Positions 10,123 through 18,790 of a stretch of DNA of 64,000 nucleotides are shown here, piece by piece. How positions within the stretch are numbered: the first letter of the stretch is position 1; each line of letters opens with the position of its first letter. The notes under the pieces were generated by a model. The model had not been told where the DNA came from. It ran no database searches and was given only the letters and a program-made list of their open reading frames with translations. Location of the stretch: positions 3,240,501-3,304,500 of the forward strand of contig NZ_LN614830.1 of NCBI RefSeq assembly GCF_000953635.1, read 5' to 3'. This stretch comes from Legionella micdadei (lineage in GTDB: Bacteria > Pseudomonadota > Gammaproteobacteria > Legionellales > Legionellaceae). The position numbers and the translations under genes were made by a program.

Positions 10123-10132
10123 GTAGGTGCTT

Positions 10133-11980
10133 ATGAGTCAGTTTGCTGCAATGTTATTATTGGTATTTTTCTTCAAGCTACTTGCAATAGGACTTTGTGC
10201 GCGCCTAATAATAAAAAAATATCCAGATATTCTTGCAAGTTTACTAGGAAGTTGGCTAGTTATCCAGTGTTTCTTCATAGCTTGGATGCTACTACTTTCC
10301 GCATTTCATAGCCTTTCAGCTGGTGGTATTTGGCTTGGAATGTTTCTAGTAAATTTTGTTTTTGTTTTGTTCCTCGCAAGAGAGACAAAAGCACCTACCC
10401 TTTCAATAACAGACTGGAAACTTTTTCTAAGCCCAACAAATTCGATTGCATTTTTAACGATGGTTGCAATTTTCTCGATTTTAACTTACCGAAGTATCTA
10501 TTTTTTTGATCAAACATTAGACGGGGTAATATATGGTTTAACTCGCCTTGAATTTTATGCTTATTATGAATTTTATGCTTATTACAAGACACTCTTTACC
10601 GTTCAGCCAACCCAAGCTTTTAACCTATTCAGTAACGAGTGGAATGGTGAATTAAATGGCTTGTTTTACCAATTAGCGGTCGATAATGACCAGGCAGTAT
10701 CCTTTGGTAACGTTGAAATTTGGCTTTTCTGTATTCTTGGTTACAGTTGGTTAAGTGGCCTTTTTGGTTTGCCCGCCCGATTTCGCGTTGTTGCCGGTCT
10801 ACTTTTGGGTTCTACACCTGTGCTTTTAGGATTAGCAATGACCATTAATGGCGATCTGCTGGCGATAATGAGTTTTGCTATAGCGTTAGGGTTCACTTTA
10901 CGTGTTTTGACTATAAACAACAAACTCCATAACGAATTGGATCTATTATTTGCTTTCACAGCTTTAGGAATTGCTAGCGGAGCCAAAATAACTGTCCTCC
11001 CTTATGTCATTTTGATGGCAATTTTACTTCTTTGGGTAGGCTTTAGAGGACGAAAAGATACTTTTTGGCTATTTTCAGGGTGCATTTTATCTCTCGCCAC
11101 TGGTAATAGCCGTTACATCATTAATTTGTTTATCTATGGTAATCCGTTTAAACACGTAGAATCTGCAGTGCCATCTGTTAGTAATGTGATTAATAACCTA
11201 AATGGGATAGTTAAAACTGGTTTAAGTTTACCTGACCTATCTTCTCAAGAGACCGCATGGATATTAACTTATGGCTTAGGTTTTCTTGGTATACCTATGC
11301 TAACATGGTTTGGCTATGGATTATGGCGAAAAAACAAGAACCTCCTTCACTTTCTAAAAACACGGTTATCATTGCCTTTTATTCTTACTTTGTTTTTTTT
11401 AGGCCTTGGTTTTAGTTTATTGTTGCTTACATTACCTTCGAGTTCTTGGTCTTTTCGCTATTTTTGCCCTTATCTCATGCTCTTTGCAACTTTTATGCTT
11501 GCCTACCCTTACCGGCATTTCTTTTTGAAAAAATATAACGCCTACGGGCTAGCTATTTTTTCGGTTTTGATTGTGGCTGCAAATGTTTATTTCATGCTTT
11601 CAAAAATTGGGGAAGGATTTCCTGTACCTTTTAAAGTCGCCATGGCTCAATCAGAAATGGAACGCAAGTTGGCCTTCCATCCTTATCTTTGGACGGGAGC
11701 CAACGGATTAAAAGGACTTGGTCTTGAAAAATCAGATCGCACGCTAATATTGAGTAAGCTCAACTTTCCAATCTTACCTTTTTTTGGTGAGGATCATAGA
11801 AACCGCATTGAGTTAGTTGATAATTTAACTTCTTTGAAAGAAAGAGCAGCCACTAATCAGTATCAAATAATAGCTGTGCCCTACCCTGATCCCCATGTAT
11901 CGTTTAAATTGAACTTGCCTGGATACAAACAAATTGCTAGCTATCAACCTTTCTGGATAGTGTTCTCTCATGATAAATGA
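10133..11980 (+). CDS. Polytopic GT-C-like membrane protein (hypothetical)
   Basis: This protein of about 615 residues has a membrane-embedded N-terminal part of about twelve helices and a short soluble tail. No named family is recognised. The ATG at 10133 is preferred because AGGTAGG lies six bases upstream; a GTG at 10127 is in frame. It starts ten bases after the frameshifted homologue-like gene, so the two were probably one transcription unit. An 18-base in-frame tandem duplication encodes EFYAYY twice around residues 140-151. The architecture (large loop after the first helices, many helices, small C-terminal domain) suggests a polyprenyl-linked glycosyltransferase or polysaccharide-modifying enzyme. 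It converges with the AlgJ-like gene, leaving only 17 bases between stops. Confidence -1.
   Translation: MSQFAAMLLLVFFFKLLAIGLCARLIIKKYPDILASLLGSWLVIQCFFIAWMLLLSAFHSLSAGGIWLGMFLVNFVFVLFLARETKAPTLSITDWKLFLSPTNSIAFLTMVAIFSILTYRSIYFFDQTLDGVIYGLTRLEFYAYYEFYAYYKTLFTVQPTQAFNLFSNEWNGELNGLFYQLAVDNDQAVSFGNVEIWLFCILGYSWLSGLFGLPARFRVVAGLLLGSTPVLLGLAMTINGDLLAIMSFAIALGFTLRVLTINNKLHNELDLLFAFTALGIASGAKITVLPYVILMAILLLWVGFRGRKDTFWLFSGCILSLATGNSRYIINLFIYGNPFKHVESAVPSVSNVINNLNGIVKTGLSLPDLSSQETAWILTYGLGFLGIPMLTWFGYGLWRKNKNLLHFLKTRLSLPFILTLFFLGLGFSLLLLTLPSSSWSFRYFCPYLMLFATFMLAYPYRHFFLKKYNAYGLAIFSVLIVAANVYFMLSKIGEGFPVPFKVAMAQSEMERKLAFHPYLWTGANGLKGLGLEKSDRTLILSKLNFPILPFFGEDHRNRIELVDNLTSLKERAATNQYQIIAVPYPDPHVSFKLNLPGYKQIASYQPFWIVFSHDK
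10550..10585 (+). repeat. 18-bp in-frame tandem duplication
   Basis: Two adjacent 18-base units differ only in the last base (...TTATTAT then ...TTATTAC) and encode EFYAYY-EFYAYY in a membrane protein. The duplication keeps frame and adds six aromatic-rich residues. Confidence -1.
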
Positions 11981-11997
11981 TGAAAGACAGTCCTAGG

Positions 11998-13167
11998 TCA
12001 ACTTTTATTTTTTAATTCATCCAACATGGCTTCAATGAATCCATAACCATATCTTTGTACGTTATAATCAACCATTTGCAAAATGACAAGATTACTATCT
12101 AGAGCATCCTTAACCACCAGTTCTTGGATTTGTTTAGGGGAATCTGTGGGATTATTGTTATCAGCCATAACTCCTTTTTGTCGTGTCATAAAGTAACGCG
12201 ATATGATTAATTTAGAATAAACTTTTGCTTCATCTAAAGCATAAACCATTTGATCCATAAAACTATCGCCCACGATAAGTACTTTGGGCTTGAAATGAGT
12301 AGACAAAATTGCGCTAGGAGTCGGATACGGACTAGGCTTATCCAAATGGGCTTTTGATAATATATTCAATAAGAGCAAACCATCGATATCCACCCAATGA
12401 GGTTCTCCATAAACAGGTTTGCCGCAATCGATTTGCGTTATGTCGGGCATATTTTTTTTAGCCTCTTGTAAAAGCGTTTTTGCAACGACACAGCCTGCGT
12501 AGTAATTCCAATGCACACCAGAATCAGGATGGGTTTCAATGGATGTTTTTTGATTAAATTGCCTTAAGAAAGGGGCGGAATCAATGACATTGACACCCAT
12601 TAGCTCAAGCTCGTGCCCTAAACTTGCAATTTTAGAATAAATATCGGCATGTGGATAAGCCAGAAAACGTTTTCCCAAATCATCAAAATGGACGTAAGGC
12701 TTAGAGCCGCTTATAACCACTTGCAGGCTTATCCCTTTGGCCTCCAGTAATTGCTGAAGTTCTTTAAGCTTTTTTGCCATAGCAATGTAGTTTTTTGTTA
12801 ATTTTTCTTGATTAATATACTCGTCATTTAAACTGTCAATTGACATTTTGCTGTAGAGTCCATGCTGCTTTGTCGAGTATAAATTGATTCGGGGCGCTTC
12901 TGAAAATAAACGAAAAGTTAGCTCATTAAACAATCGAATAAAATAAGCTTTAAACCCTACATGTTCATCGAAATTTTCTTCCCAATGTTGCTGCAAAGTT
13001 CTTCTAAACCAGCTTAGTTTCTCTCCCTCGGCCAAGCTTGATTTAGGCTCAACATAACCATAAAGTAACCCTTCAGGGATAAATTGAAAATGATACTCCA
13101 GCGCAGGCAATGCTAATAACCCAACGAAGAGAACTGCATAAAAAATTCTTATGTATTGATTTTTCAT
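11998..13167 (-). CDS. AlgJ/AlgX-like SGNH-fold O-acetyltransferase partner
   Basis: This 389-residue protein has one N-terminal membrane anchor (IFYAVLFVGLLALPAL) and a periplasmic SGNH-like domain. The visible catalytic blocks are SGSKPYVH near residue 160, HPDSGVHWNYYAG near residue 214 (an Asp-x-His-type arrangement) and VGDSFMDQM near residue 300 with the candidate nucleophile Ser. AlgJ/AlgX-type proteins transfer acetyl groups to polysaccharide in the periplasm, with the acetyl delivered by an MBOAT membrane protein. That partner lies immediately upstream with a two-base gap, which is strong operon evidence. The polysaccharide acceptor is presumably the glycan made by this island. True alginate synthesis is unlikely because the other alginate genes are absent from the window. 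Confidence -1.
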   Translation of the reverse strand: MKNQYIRIFYAVLFVGLLALPALEYHFQFIPEGLLYGYVEPKSSLAEGEKLSWFRRTLQQHWEENFDEHVGFKAYFIRLFNELTFRLFSEAPRINLYSTKQHGLYSKMSIDSLNDEYINQEKLTKNYIAMAKKLKELQQLLEAKGISLQVVISGSKPYVHFDDLGKRFLAYPHADIYSKIASLGHELELMGVNVIDSAPFLRQFNQKTSIETHPDSGVHWNYYAGCVVAKTLLQEAKKNMPDITQIDCGKPVYGEPHWVDIDGLLLLNILSKAHLDKPSPYPTPSAILSTHFKPKVLIVGDSFMDQMVYALDEAKVYSKLIISRYFMTRQKGVMADNNNPTDSPKQIQELVVKDALDSNLVILQMVDYNVQRYGYGFIEAMLDELKNKS

Positions 13168-13169
13168 AA

Positions 13170-14633
13170 TTAAAATCTGAAGTATAAGAAGGGAGTATGG
13201 CTAGCGCTTAACATGGCCATCACGGATAACGATAACAAAAGTAAGGCAGCTAAGAAAAGCATCGATACATTCGAAATGCCATATTCAAGAGCACCTTCCG
13301 CATTAGCATAACTCCACTGAGAAGTTTGCTTGCTTCGGGGTAAATTAAAGAAGGCAATTGCCGCACCTATAAGCAGGAGAGTTAGACCGCGATTACCTAT
13401 GATCAACCCCCAAGGCTGAGTTAATATTTCTTCATGAGTTAGTCCTAACATACGGCTTATAAAATTAAAGGCATAGGAAATATTAGGTGACCGGAAAAGA
13501 ACCCACCCAAATAAAACAATGACTATCGTCCCTAAAAATCGTAATAAAGGAGGTAGGTAATTTTTAAATGTAGGGGATACTTCTGAAATATATTTCTCCA
13601 TGCTTAAGAAGAACCCGTAATAGGCTCCCCATGCGAGAAAAGTCCAATTTGCGCCATGCCATAATCCGGAAATTAGAAAGACAATCCATAAATTTAAATA
13701 GGTTCTGATTTTTGAGACTCTATTTCCCCCTAGAGGAATATACAGATAAAGACGCATCCAATTTGACAAGCTTATGTGCCATCGACGCCAAAATTCTGTA
13801 ATACTTTTCGCAATGTAGGGCCGATTAAAATTTTCGGGAAATTTAAATCCCATCATGTAGCCAAGGCCGATTGCCATATCAGAATACCCAGAAAAATCAA
13901 AGTAAATTTGCAACATATAGGCAAACGATCCGGTCCAAGCATAGGCGGACGATAGCTGATTCATCGGTAAAGCAAAAATTTTATCTGCCATTAGTCCAAC
14001 TTGATCAGCAATAAATAATTTTTTTGCAAGGCCGACGCAAAAACGAAAACAACCGATTAAAAAAAGGGAGCTCGTATGGACTCGTTGATGGATTTGGGAA
14101 CCAATGTCATGGTATCGGATGATCGGCCCGGCAATCAGCTGCGGGAATAAAAAAATGTATAACGCACAATCTAAGAAATTTCTTGGCGGGTTTGCTCGTC
14201 CCTGATAACTATCAACCAGGTAACTTATTTTATGAAAGGTAATAAAAGAGATTCCTAATAGTAATGGACCGGTTGATTCAGGGGGTGTCCCTTTGTAAAG
14301 ATTGAGTGGGAGCAAGACTTCCTTAATGATAAAGCCAGTGTATTTGAAGAGGATTAATGCAAAAACATTAATGCTGATTCCTAAAAATAAGAGTATTTTT
14401 TTTTTCGGTAACGGTAATGGAGATGTTTCAGCTACAGCCCTAGATAACACGTAATCAATAAAAACAAACGACAGTAATAAAAAAACATAAATTGGCTCAC
14501 CCCACGAAAAAAATAGAATCGATGCGACTAAAGCGATGAAATTTCGGCTTTGTCCTTTAGAGGGTGTAAAATAATAGGCCAGCAAAAATAAAGGAAGAAA
14601 CACGAATAAAAAAATGGGGGTGGTAAAGAGCAT
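13170..14633 (-). CDS. MBOAT family membrane O-acyltransferase, AlgI-like
   Basis: This 487-residue polytopic protein belongs to the MBOAT family. It has the AlgI-type N-terminus (MLFTTPIFLFVFLPLF) and the segments FPQLIAGPIIRY, FDFSGYSDMAIGLG, NFNRPYIAKSITEFWRRWHISLS (shown broken: NFNRPY / FWRRWHIS) and GLWHGANWTF. The last of these carries the catalytic His of the family. AlgI-like proteins carry acetyl groups across the inner membrane for polysaccharide O-acetylation. It is co-directional with, and two bases from, the AlgJ-like gene, forming a two-gene O-acetylation unit within the polysaccharide island and opposite in direction to the flanking genes. The family and partnership are certain; the sugar acceptor is not known. 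Confidence -1.
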   Translation of the reverse strand: MLFTTPIFLFVFLPLFLLAYYFTPSKGQSRNFIALVASILFFSWGEPIYVFLLLSFVFIDYVLSRAVAETSPLPLPKKKILLFLGISINVFALILFKYTGFIIKEVLLPLNLYKGTPPESTGPLLLGISFITFHKISYLVDSYQGRANPPRNFLDCALYIFLFPQLIAGPIIRYHDIGSQIHQRVHTSSLFLIGCFRFCVGLAKKLFIADQVGLMADKIFALPMNQLSSAYAWTGSFAYMLQIYFDFSGYSDMAIGLGYMMGFKFPENFNRPYIAKSITEFWRRWHISLSNWMRLYLYIPLGGNRVSKIRTYLNLWIVFLISGLWHGANWTFLAWGAYYGFFLSMEKYISEVSPTFKNYLPPLLRFLGTIVIVLFGWVLFRSPNISYAFNFISRMLGLTHEEILTQPWGLIIGNRGLTLLLIGAAIAFFNLPRSKQTSQWSYANAEGALEYGISNVSMLFLAALLLLSLSVMAMLSASHTPFLYFRF

Positions 14634-14737
14634 AGCTTGTCCTTTATTACTCGATTTTGGTCTACCTTATTTTTGAAGCTCACTCTCTCCATCTAGCCCA
14701 CGGGAATGTCGAGGAAATTTGAGCTTCTACTCATTTT

Positions 14738-15850
14738 TTATGCATGAACCACATCATTTGCCATTGCGGCGTTTGAATAAATTCCCTTCCGCCACGCATC
14801 AATTTGTTTTAGCGTTATCTCCCGAGCCATCGCAGGATTAGCATAATAGTCCCGATACCAAGCAGCAGTTTGGGCAATAACTTCCTTGGTATCCCAAACG
14901 GGTCGCCATTTAAGCACATTCCTTGCAATAGTGCTATCCAGTGCAAGCGAATTCGCTTCTGGAAGGGGATTTTGCATGTAATTCAATTCAGGCCGCTGCC
15001 AATGTTTGCTCATCAGCTCAAGCACATCTTTCACTGAATACGCTTGGGGATCCTGCGGCCCAAGGTTCCAAGCGCGGGCATAAGGAGTTGGATCTTCAGA
15101 AACTAATCCGGCTAATAGCATAAGGTATCCGTGAACCAAGGCTAATACATGCTGCCAGGGGCGAGTTGCTTGCGGGTAGCGTAAAGTCAGTTGAGAATTT
15201 TGGAGAATTGCACGCACAAAATCAGGGATTAGCCGATCTTCTGACCAATCGCCACCGCCGATAATATTCCCCCCTCTGGCCGTTGCAATTGCGGGTCCCT
15301 TATTCTCTTGCCAGGGATAGGACGCCGCATAACTTTGAATAACCATTTCAGCGGCCGCTTTAGAAGCACTATAAGGATCCTTCCCGCCTAAGGGGTCTTC
15401 TTCACGGTAAGGCCATAACCACTCATTATTCTTGTAAACTTTATCAGTGGTTATGCATAATACCGCGCGTACGCTCCTAACAGATCGTGCAGCTTCAAGC
15501 ACATGGGCCGTACCTTGAGAGTTAACAGCGAAAGTACGGACAGGCTCATGGTAAGAACGTCGTACTAAAGGCTGCGCTGCCAAGTGCAAAATGATTTCAG
15601 GCTGGAATTTTTCTACTGCTGAAAGAAAACTGGGATAGTCACAAATATCGCCAAACGTCGTCGGGACTGAATCCTCCAATTCCAAAGCTGCAAATAAGGA
15701 AGGATGAGTATCTGGAGGCAAAGAATAACCCGCAATTTTTGCGCCAATGGATTGTAACCACAAACAAGCCCATCCTCCTGTAAAACCAGTATGTCCCGTT
15801 ATGAGTATTTTCTTGTTAGCCAATGACCGTTCAAAAGTCAACAAACTCAT
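14738..15850 (-). CDS. rfbG: CDP-glucose 4,6-dehydratase
   Basis: This 370-residue extended SDR enzyme has the glycine-rich motif GHTGFTGGW (residues 19-27), TTDKVY (134-139) and the catalytic pair Tyr160/Lys164 in DPYSASK. The pattern KILITGHTGFTGGW and the length are diagnostic of RfbG rather than of RmlB or Gmd. It converts CDP-glucose to CDP-4-keto-6-deoxyglucose, the entry point to 3,6-dideoxyhexoses and to yersiniose. The partner cytidylyltransferase (RfbF) and the 3-dehydratase (RfbH) are not in the window and may lie beyond the left edge with the YerE-like gene. Its promoter must lie in the divergent spacer shared with manC. Confidence -1.
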   Translation of the reverse strand: MSLLTFERSLANKKILITGHTGFTGGWACLWLQSIGAKIAGYSLPPDTHPSLFAALELEDSVPTTFGDICDYPSFLSAVEKFQPEIILHLAAQPLVRRSYHEPVRTFAVNSQGTAHVLEAARSVRSVRAVLCITTDKVYKNNEWLWPYREEDPLGGKDPYSASKAAAEMVIQSYAASYPWQENKGPAIATARGGNIIGGGDWSEDRLIPDFVRAILQNSQLTLRYPQATRPWQHVLALVHGYLMLLAGLVSEDPTPYARAWNLGPQDPQAYSVKDVLELMSKHWQRPELNYMQNPLPEANSLALDSTIARNVLKWRPVWDTKEVIAQTAAWYRDYYANPAMAREITLKQIDAWRKGIYSNAAMANDVVHA

Positions 15851-16132
15851 CAGTAGAACTCCATCTTATTTTTGCAAAGATTAATCAATCCCTATTTACT
15901 TACCCTTAATTGAGTGATAAAAAGAGCCGAACTTAGTTTATGGTTCGGATAGTACGACACATAAGGTAGTAATGCAATTTTTGTTAAGTCTTTATTTTTA
16001 TCTGACCAATCTGAATGAAAACTGGAGCAAACCTGCTAAAAAACGCATACCAAAGCAATATCGATAAGCGGTACTTAAAGCAGCATTTGGGCGATATGCC
16101 TGAACAACAAAAATAGAGACTAGGGAGAGTAA
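15851..16132. promoter_or_regulatory. Divergent spacer between rfbG and manC
   Basis: The 282-base AT-rich region separates rfbG from the rightward GDP-fucose genes and should hold promoters for both. manC is preceded by GGGAGAG six bases before its ATG. I see no hairpin, repeat or open frame of note and do not call precise hexamers. Confidence -1.
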
Positions 16133-17548
16133 ATGTATTTAATTCCTACAATTCTATGCGGTGGTGAAGGGGCGCGCCTTTGGCCAGTTTCACGTGAATC
16201 ACACCCAAAACCATTTATACGACTAGATGATGGGCATAGTCTGTTGCAAAAAGCATTCTTACGCAGCGCGCTGCTACCCGAAATCAAAGAAATACTCACT
16301 GTTACGAACCGGGAGCTTTTCTTCAAAATCGAAGACGAATTTCGCGAAGTGAATCAAATCGGCGTTTCAACCTCCTTTATTTTGGAACCTTTTAGGCGCA
16401 ACACAGCCGCCGCTATTGCTGCAGCCTCACTACACGCCGCTAAAAGACACGGTGAAGACACTTTGATGCTTGTATTGGGTGCAAATCACTTAATTAGCGA
16501 TCAAGACGCTTTCCAACAAGCCGTTTCTGAGGCGATTGTCCCGGCCTCAAAAGGGGAGTTGGTTGTCCTCGGAATCAAACCTGAGGACGTGGCTACCGGT
16601 CATGGGTTCATCGAAATTGAAAATGATAAAGCCGTTCGTTTCCTACCAAATCCAACTTTAGAGCAAGCTTCCACTCTTTTAGAGGCAGACCGTTTTTTAT
16701 GGAATTCTGGCATTTATCTATTCAAAACAAGAACCATCCTACAATTCATGGAGGAGCACTGCCCCAATATTTTGTCAGCGGTTAAGGCTTGCGTAGACCA
16801 ATCGCAACAAGTTGAAGGAAAAGATTTCCTTCGCCTTGAGCTCGAACCTAATTGCTTTTCTAATGTACCTGAAAAAAATATAGAAGATGTGCTAATGGCA
16901 AATCCTGCCCGGGTTACTGTCACCCCTTGCACCCTTAGCTGGACCGCAGTAGGCTCATGGAATTCTTTCAGTGAATTAGTGGCAGCCGATGGTCAGGGTA
17001 ATCGTATAGAAGCTGAGGCATTATTGCATGACGTGAGCAATTGCTATATTCAAAGTGATAGCCGCTTAGTGGGTGCTGTAGGCGTCAAAGACCTTGTTAT
17101 TATTGATACCCCAGATGCGTTGCTTGTGGCCAATAAATCCCGTGCTGAAGACATTGAACACATTTATGATCAATTGAAAAATCAAGGTCACGATACCCAC
17201 AAACTACACCGTACCGTGCATCGCCCTTGGGGAAGTTATACCGTCTTGGAAGAGGGTGCTTGTTTTAAAATTAAACGCATTAAAGTGAAACCTGGGGCAA
17301 GTTTAAGCTTGCAAATGCATCATCATCGTAGTGAGCATTGGATTGTTGTCAGCGGAATGGCGAAAGTAGTGAATGGAGAAGAAACTTTTTTTGTCAATAC
17401 CAATGAATCCACTTATATTCCAGCAGGCAACAAGCACCGCTTAGAAAATCCGGGGGTTATTGATTTAGTTATCATTGAAGTACAAAGCGGTGAGTATCTT
17501 GGTGAAGACGATATTGTACGTTTTCAAGATAAATACGGACGGGTTTAA
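16133..17548 (+). CDS. manC: Mannose-1-phosphate guanylyltransferase / mannose-6-phosphate isomerase
   Basis: This 471-residue bifunctional type II enzyme has an N-terminal nucleotidyltransferase domain with the pyrophosphorylase signature LCGGEGARLWPVSRESHPKP (residues 8-27). The C-terminal cupin domain has metal-binding HHHRSEHW near residue 400 and the VHRPWGSY block. It makes GDP-mannose from mannose-1-phosphate and interconverts fructose-6-phosphate and mannose-6-phosphate. The length is normal for AlgA/ManC/XanB. It is first in the run manC-gmd-fcl, which together give GDP-L-fucose. The spacer to gmd holds a perfect 15-bp inverted repeat, so gmd may have separate control. Confidence -1.
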   Translation: MYLIPTILCGGEGARLWPVSRESHPKPFIRLDDGHSLLQKAFLRSALLPEIKEILTVTNRELFFKIEDEFREVNQIGVSTSFILEPFRRNTAAAIAAASLHAAKRHGEDTLMLVLGANHLISDQDAFQQAVSEAIVPASKGELVVLGIKPEDVATGHGFIEIENDKAVRFLPNPTLEQASTLLEADRFLWNSGIYLFKTRTILQFMEEHCPNILSAVKACVDQSQQVEGKDFLRLELEPNCFSNVPEKNIEDVLMANPARVTVTPCTLSWTAVGSWNSFSELVAADGQGNRIEAEALLHDVSNCYIQSDSRLVGAVGVKDLVIIDTPDALLVANKSRAEDIEHIYDQLKNQGHDTHKLHRTVHRPWGSYTVLEEGACFKIKRIKVKPGASLSLQMHHHRSEHWIVVSGMAKVVNGEETFFVNTNESTYIPAGNKHRLENPGVIDLVIIEVQSGEYLGEDDIVRFQDKYGRV

Positions 17549-17602
17549 CTAGTCCATAGGGCTGCAAAAGAATGAAAGGGCTTCAGCAGCACCGTTATAG
17601 GA

Positions 17603-17659
17603 ATACTCAAGAAACGCTACAATCGGCTAAAAAATAGCATTTTGGCGTTTCTTGAGTAT
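17603..17659. repeat. Perfect 15-bp inverted repeat between manC and gmd
   Basis: The arms at 17603-17617 and 17645-17659 (ATACTCAAGAAACGC and its exact complement) are separated by 27 bases. The right arm runs into TATAAT at 17659-17664, a good -10 element 34 bases before gmd. It could be an operator, a terminator for manC without a T-tract, or a site for a mobile or recombination system. Confidence -1.
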
Positions 17660-17664
17660 ATAAT
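17659..17664 (+). promoter_or_regulatory. Candidate -10 box upstream of gmd
   Basis: TATAAT matches the -10 consensus exactly and lies 33 bases before the gmd ATG. No good -35 is present at 16-18 bases, which would fit an activator- or repressor-controlled promoter. The preceding inverted repeat arm abuts it. Confidence -1.
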
Positions 17665-17697
17665 TCCCAAAACTTGAAATGATTCACAAGGAAAAAA

Positions 17698-18780
17698 ATG
17701 AAAAAAGCGTTAATTTTAGGCGTTACAGGACAAGATGGTACCTATCTTGCTGAATTGTTACTCGAAAAAAATTACATCGTGCATGGTATTAAACGCCGCG
17801 CCTCTTTATTTAATACTGACCGAATTGACCATTTGTATCAGGATCCACATACAGCGAATCGTAACTTTATCTTGCATCACGGCGATTTGACCGATTCAAC
17901 AAATCTCATTCGTATAATTCAAGAAGTTCAACCGGATGAGATCTACAATTTGGCCGCGATGAGTCACGTCGCAGTCAGCTTTGAGACACCCGAATACACT
18001 GCGAACGCCGACGGAATTGGAACACTACGTCTATTAGAAGCAATAAGATTGCTCGGGCTTGAGAAAAAAACGCGATTCTACCAAGCCTCTACCTCTGAAC
18101 TTTATGGTTTGGTACGCGAAGTCCCACAAAAAGAAACAACGCCATTCTACCCACGTAGTCCCTACGCCGTTGCTAAGTTATATGCTTATTGGATCACAGT
18201 TAACTATCGTGAGGCATATGGCATTTATGCCTGTAATGGCATTTTATTCAACCATGAAAGTCCGCTTCGCGGGGAAACCTTCGTCACACGAAAAATCACC
18301 CGTGCCCTTGCACGGATAAAATTGGGCTTACAAGACTGTCTCTATCTTGGTAATCTTGATGCCCTACGAGATTGGGGGCATGCACGCGATTACGTGGAAA
18401 TGCAGTGGTTAATGCTGCAACAAGATGAACCAGAAGATTTCGTGATTGCCACGGGCGAGCAATACAGTGTGCGCGAATTCCTTGAAACAGCTGCTGCAGA
18501 AATTGATCTTAAAATTACTTGGAAAGGCAAGGGTGTTGAGGAAGTCGGGATTGACCAGCATGGCAAGGTCATTGTCCGAGTCGATCCCCGCTATTTCCGC
18601 CCTTCAGAAGTAGCTACCTTATTAGGCGATGCCACCAAAGCGAGAGAAAAGCTAGGCTGGGTACCAAAGACAAGTTTTAAGTCGTTGGTCTCTGAAATGA
18701 TGCATGGAGATCTGAACACGGCAAAGCGTGATGAGTTAGTTAAGCGTCATGGGTTTGCGGCTTACGATTATCACGAATAA
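17698..18780 (+). CDS. gmd: GDP-mannose 4,6-dehydratase
   Basis: This 360-residue extended SDR has [15 protein letters not shown] (residues 8-22) for NADP binding, the [15 protein letters not shown] segment that contacts cofactor, STSELYG in the active site and [10 protein letters not shown] with the catalytic Tyr/Lys. It converts GDP-mannose to GDP-4-keto-6-deoxymannose. The length and motifs match Gmd enzymes closely. CAAGGAAAAAA precedes the ATG. The fcl gene follows after ten bases. Together with manC it commits this island to GDP-L-fucose or a related 6-deoxy sugar. Confidence -1.
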   Translation: MKKALILGVTGQDGTYLAELLLEKNYIVHGIKRRASLFNTDRIDHLYQDPHTANRNFILHHGDLTDSTNLIRIIQEVQPDEIYNLAAMSHVAVSFETPEYTANADGIGTLRLLEAIRLLGLEKKTRFYQASTSELYGLVREVPQKETTPFYPRSPYAVAKLYAYWITVNYREAYGIYACNGILFNHESPLRGETFVTRKITRALARIKLGLQDCLYLGNLDALRDWGHARDYVEMQWLMLQQDEPEDFVIATGEQYSVREFLETAAAEIDLKITWKGKGVEEVGIDQHGKVIVRVDPRYFRPSEVATLLGDATKAREKLGWVPKTSFKSLVSEMMHGDLNTAKRDELVKRHGFAAYDYHE

Positions 18781-18790
18781 GGAGCCCGCA

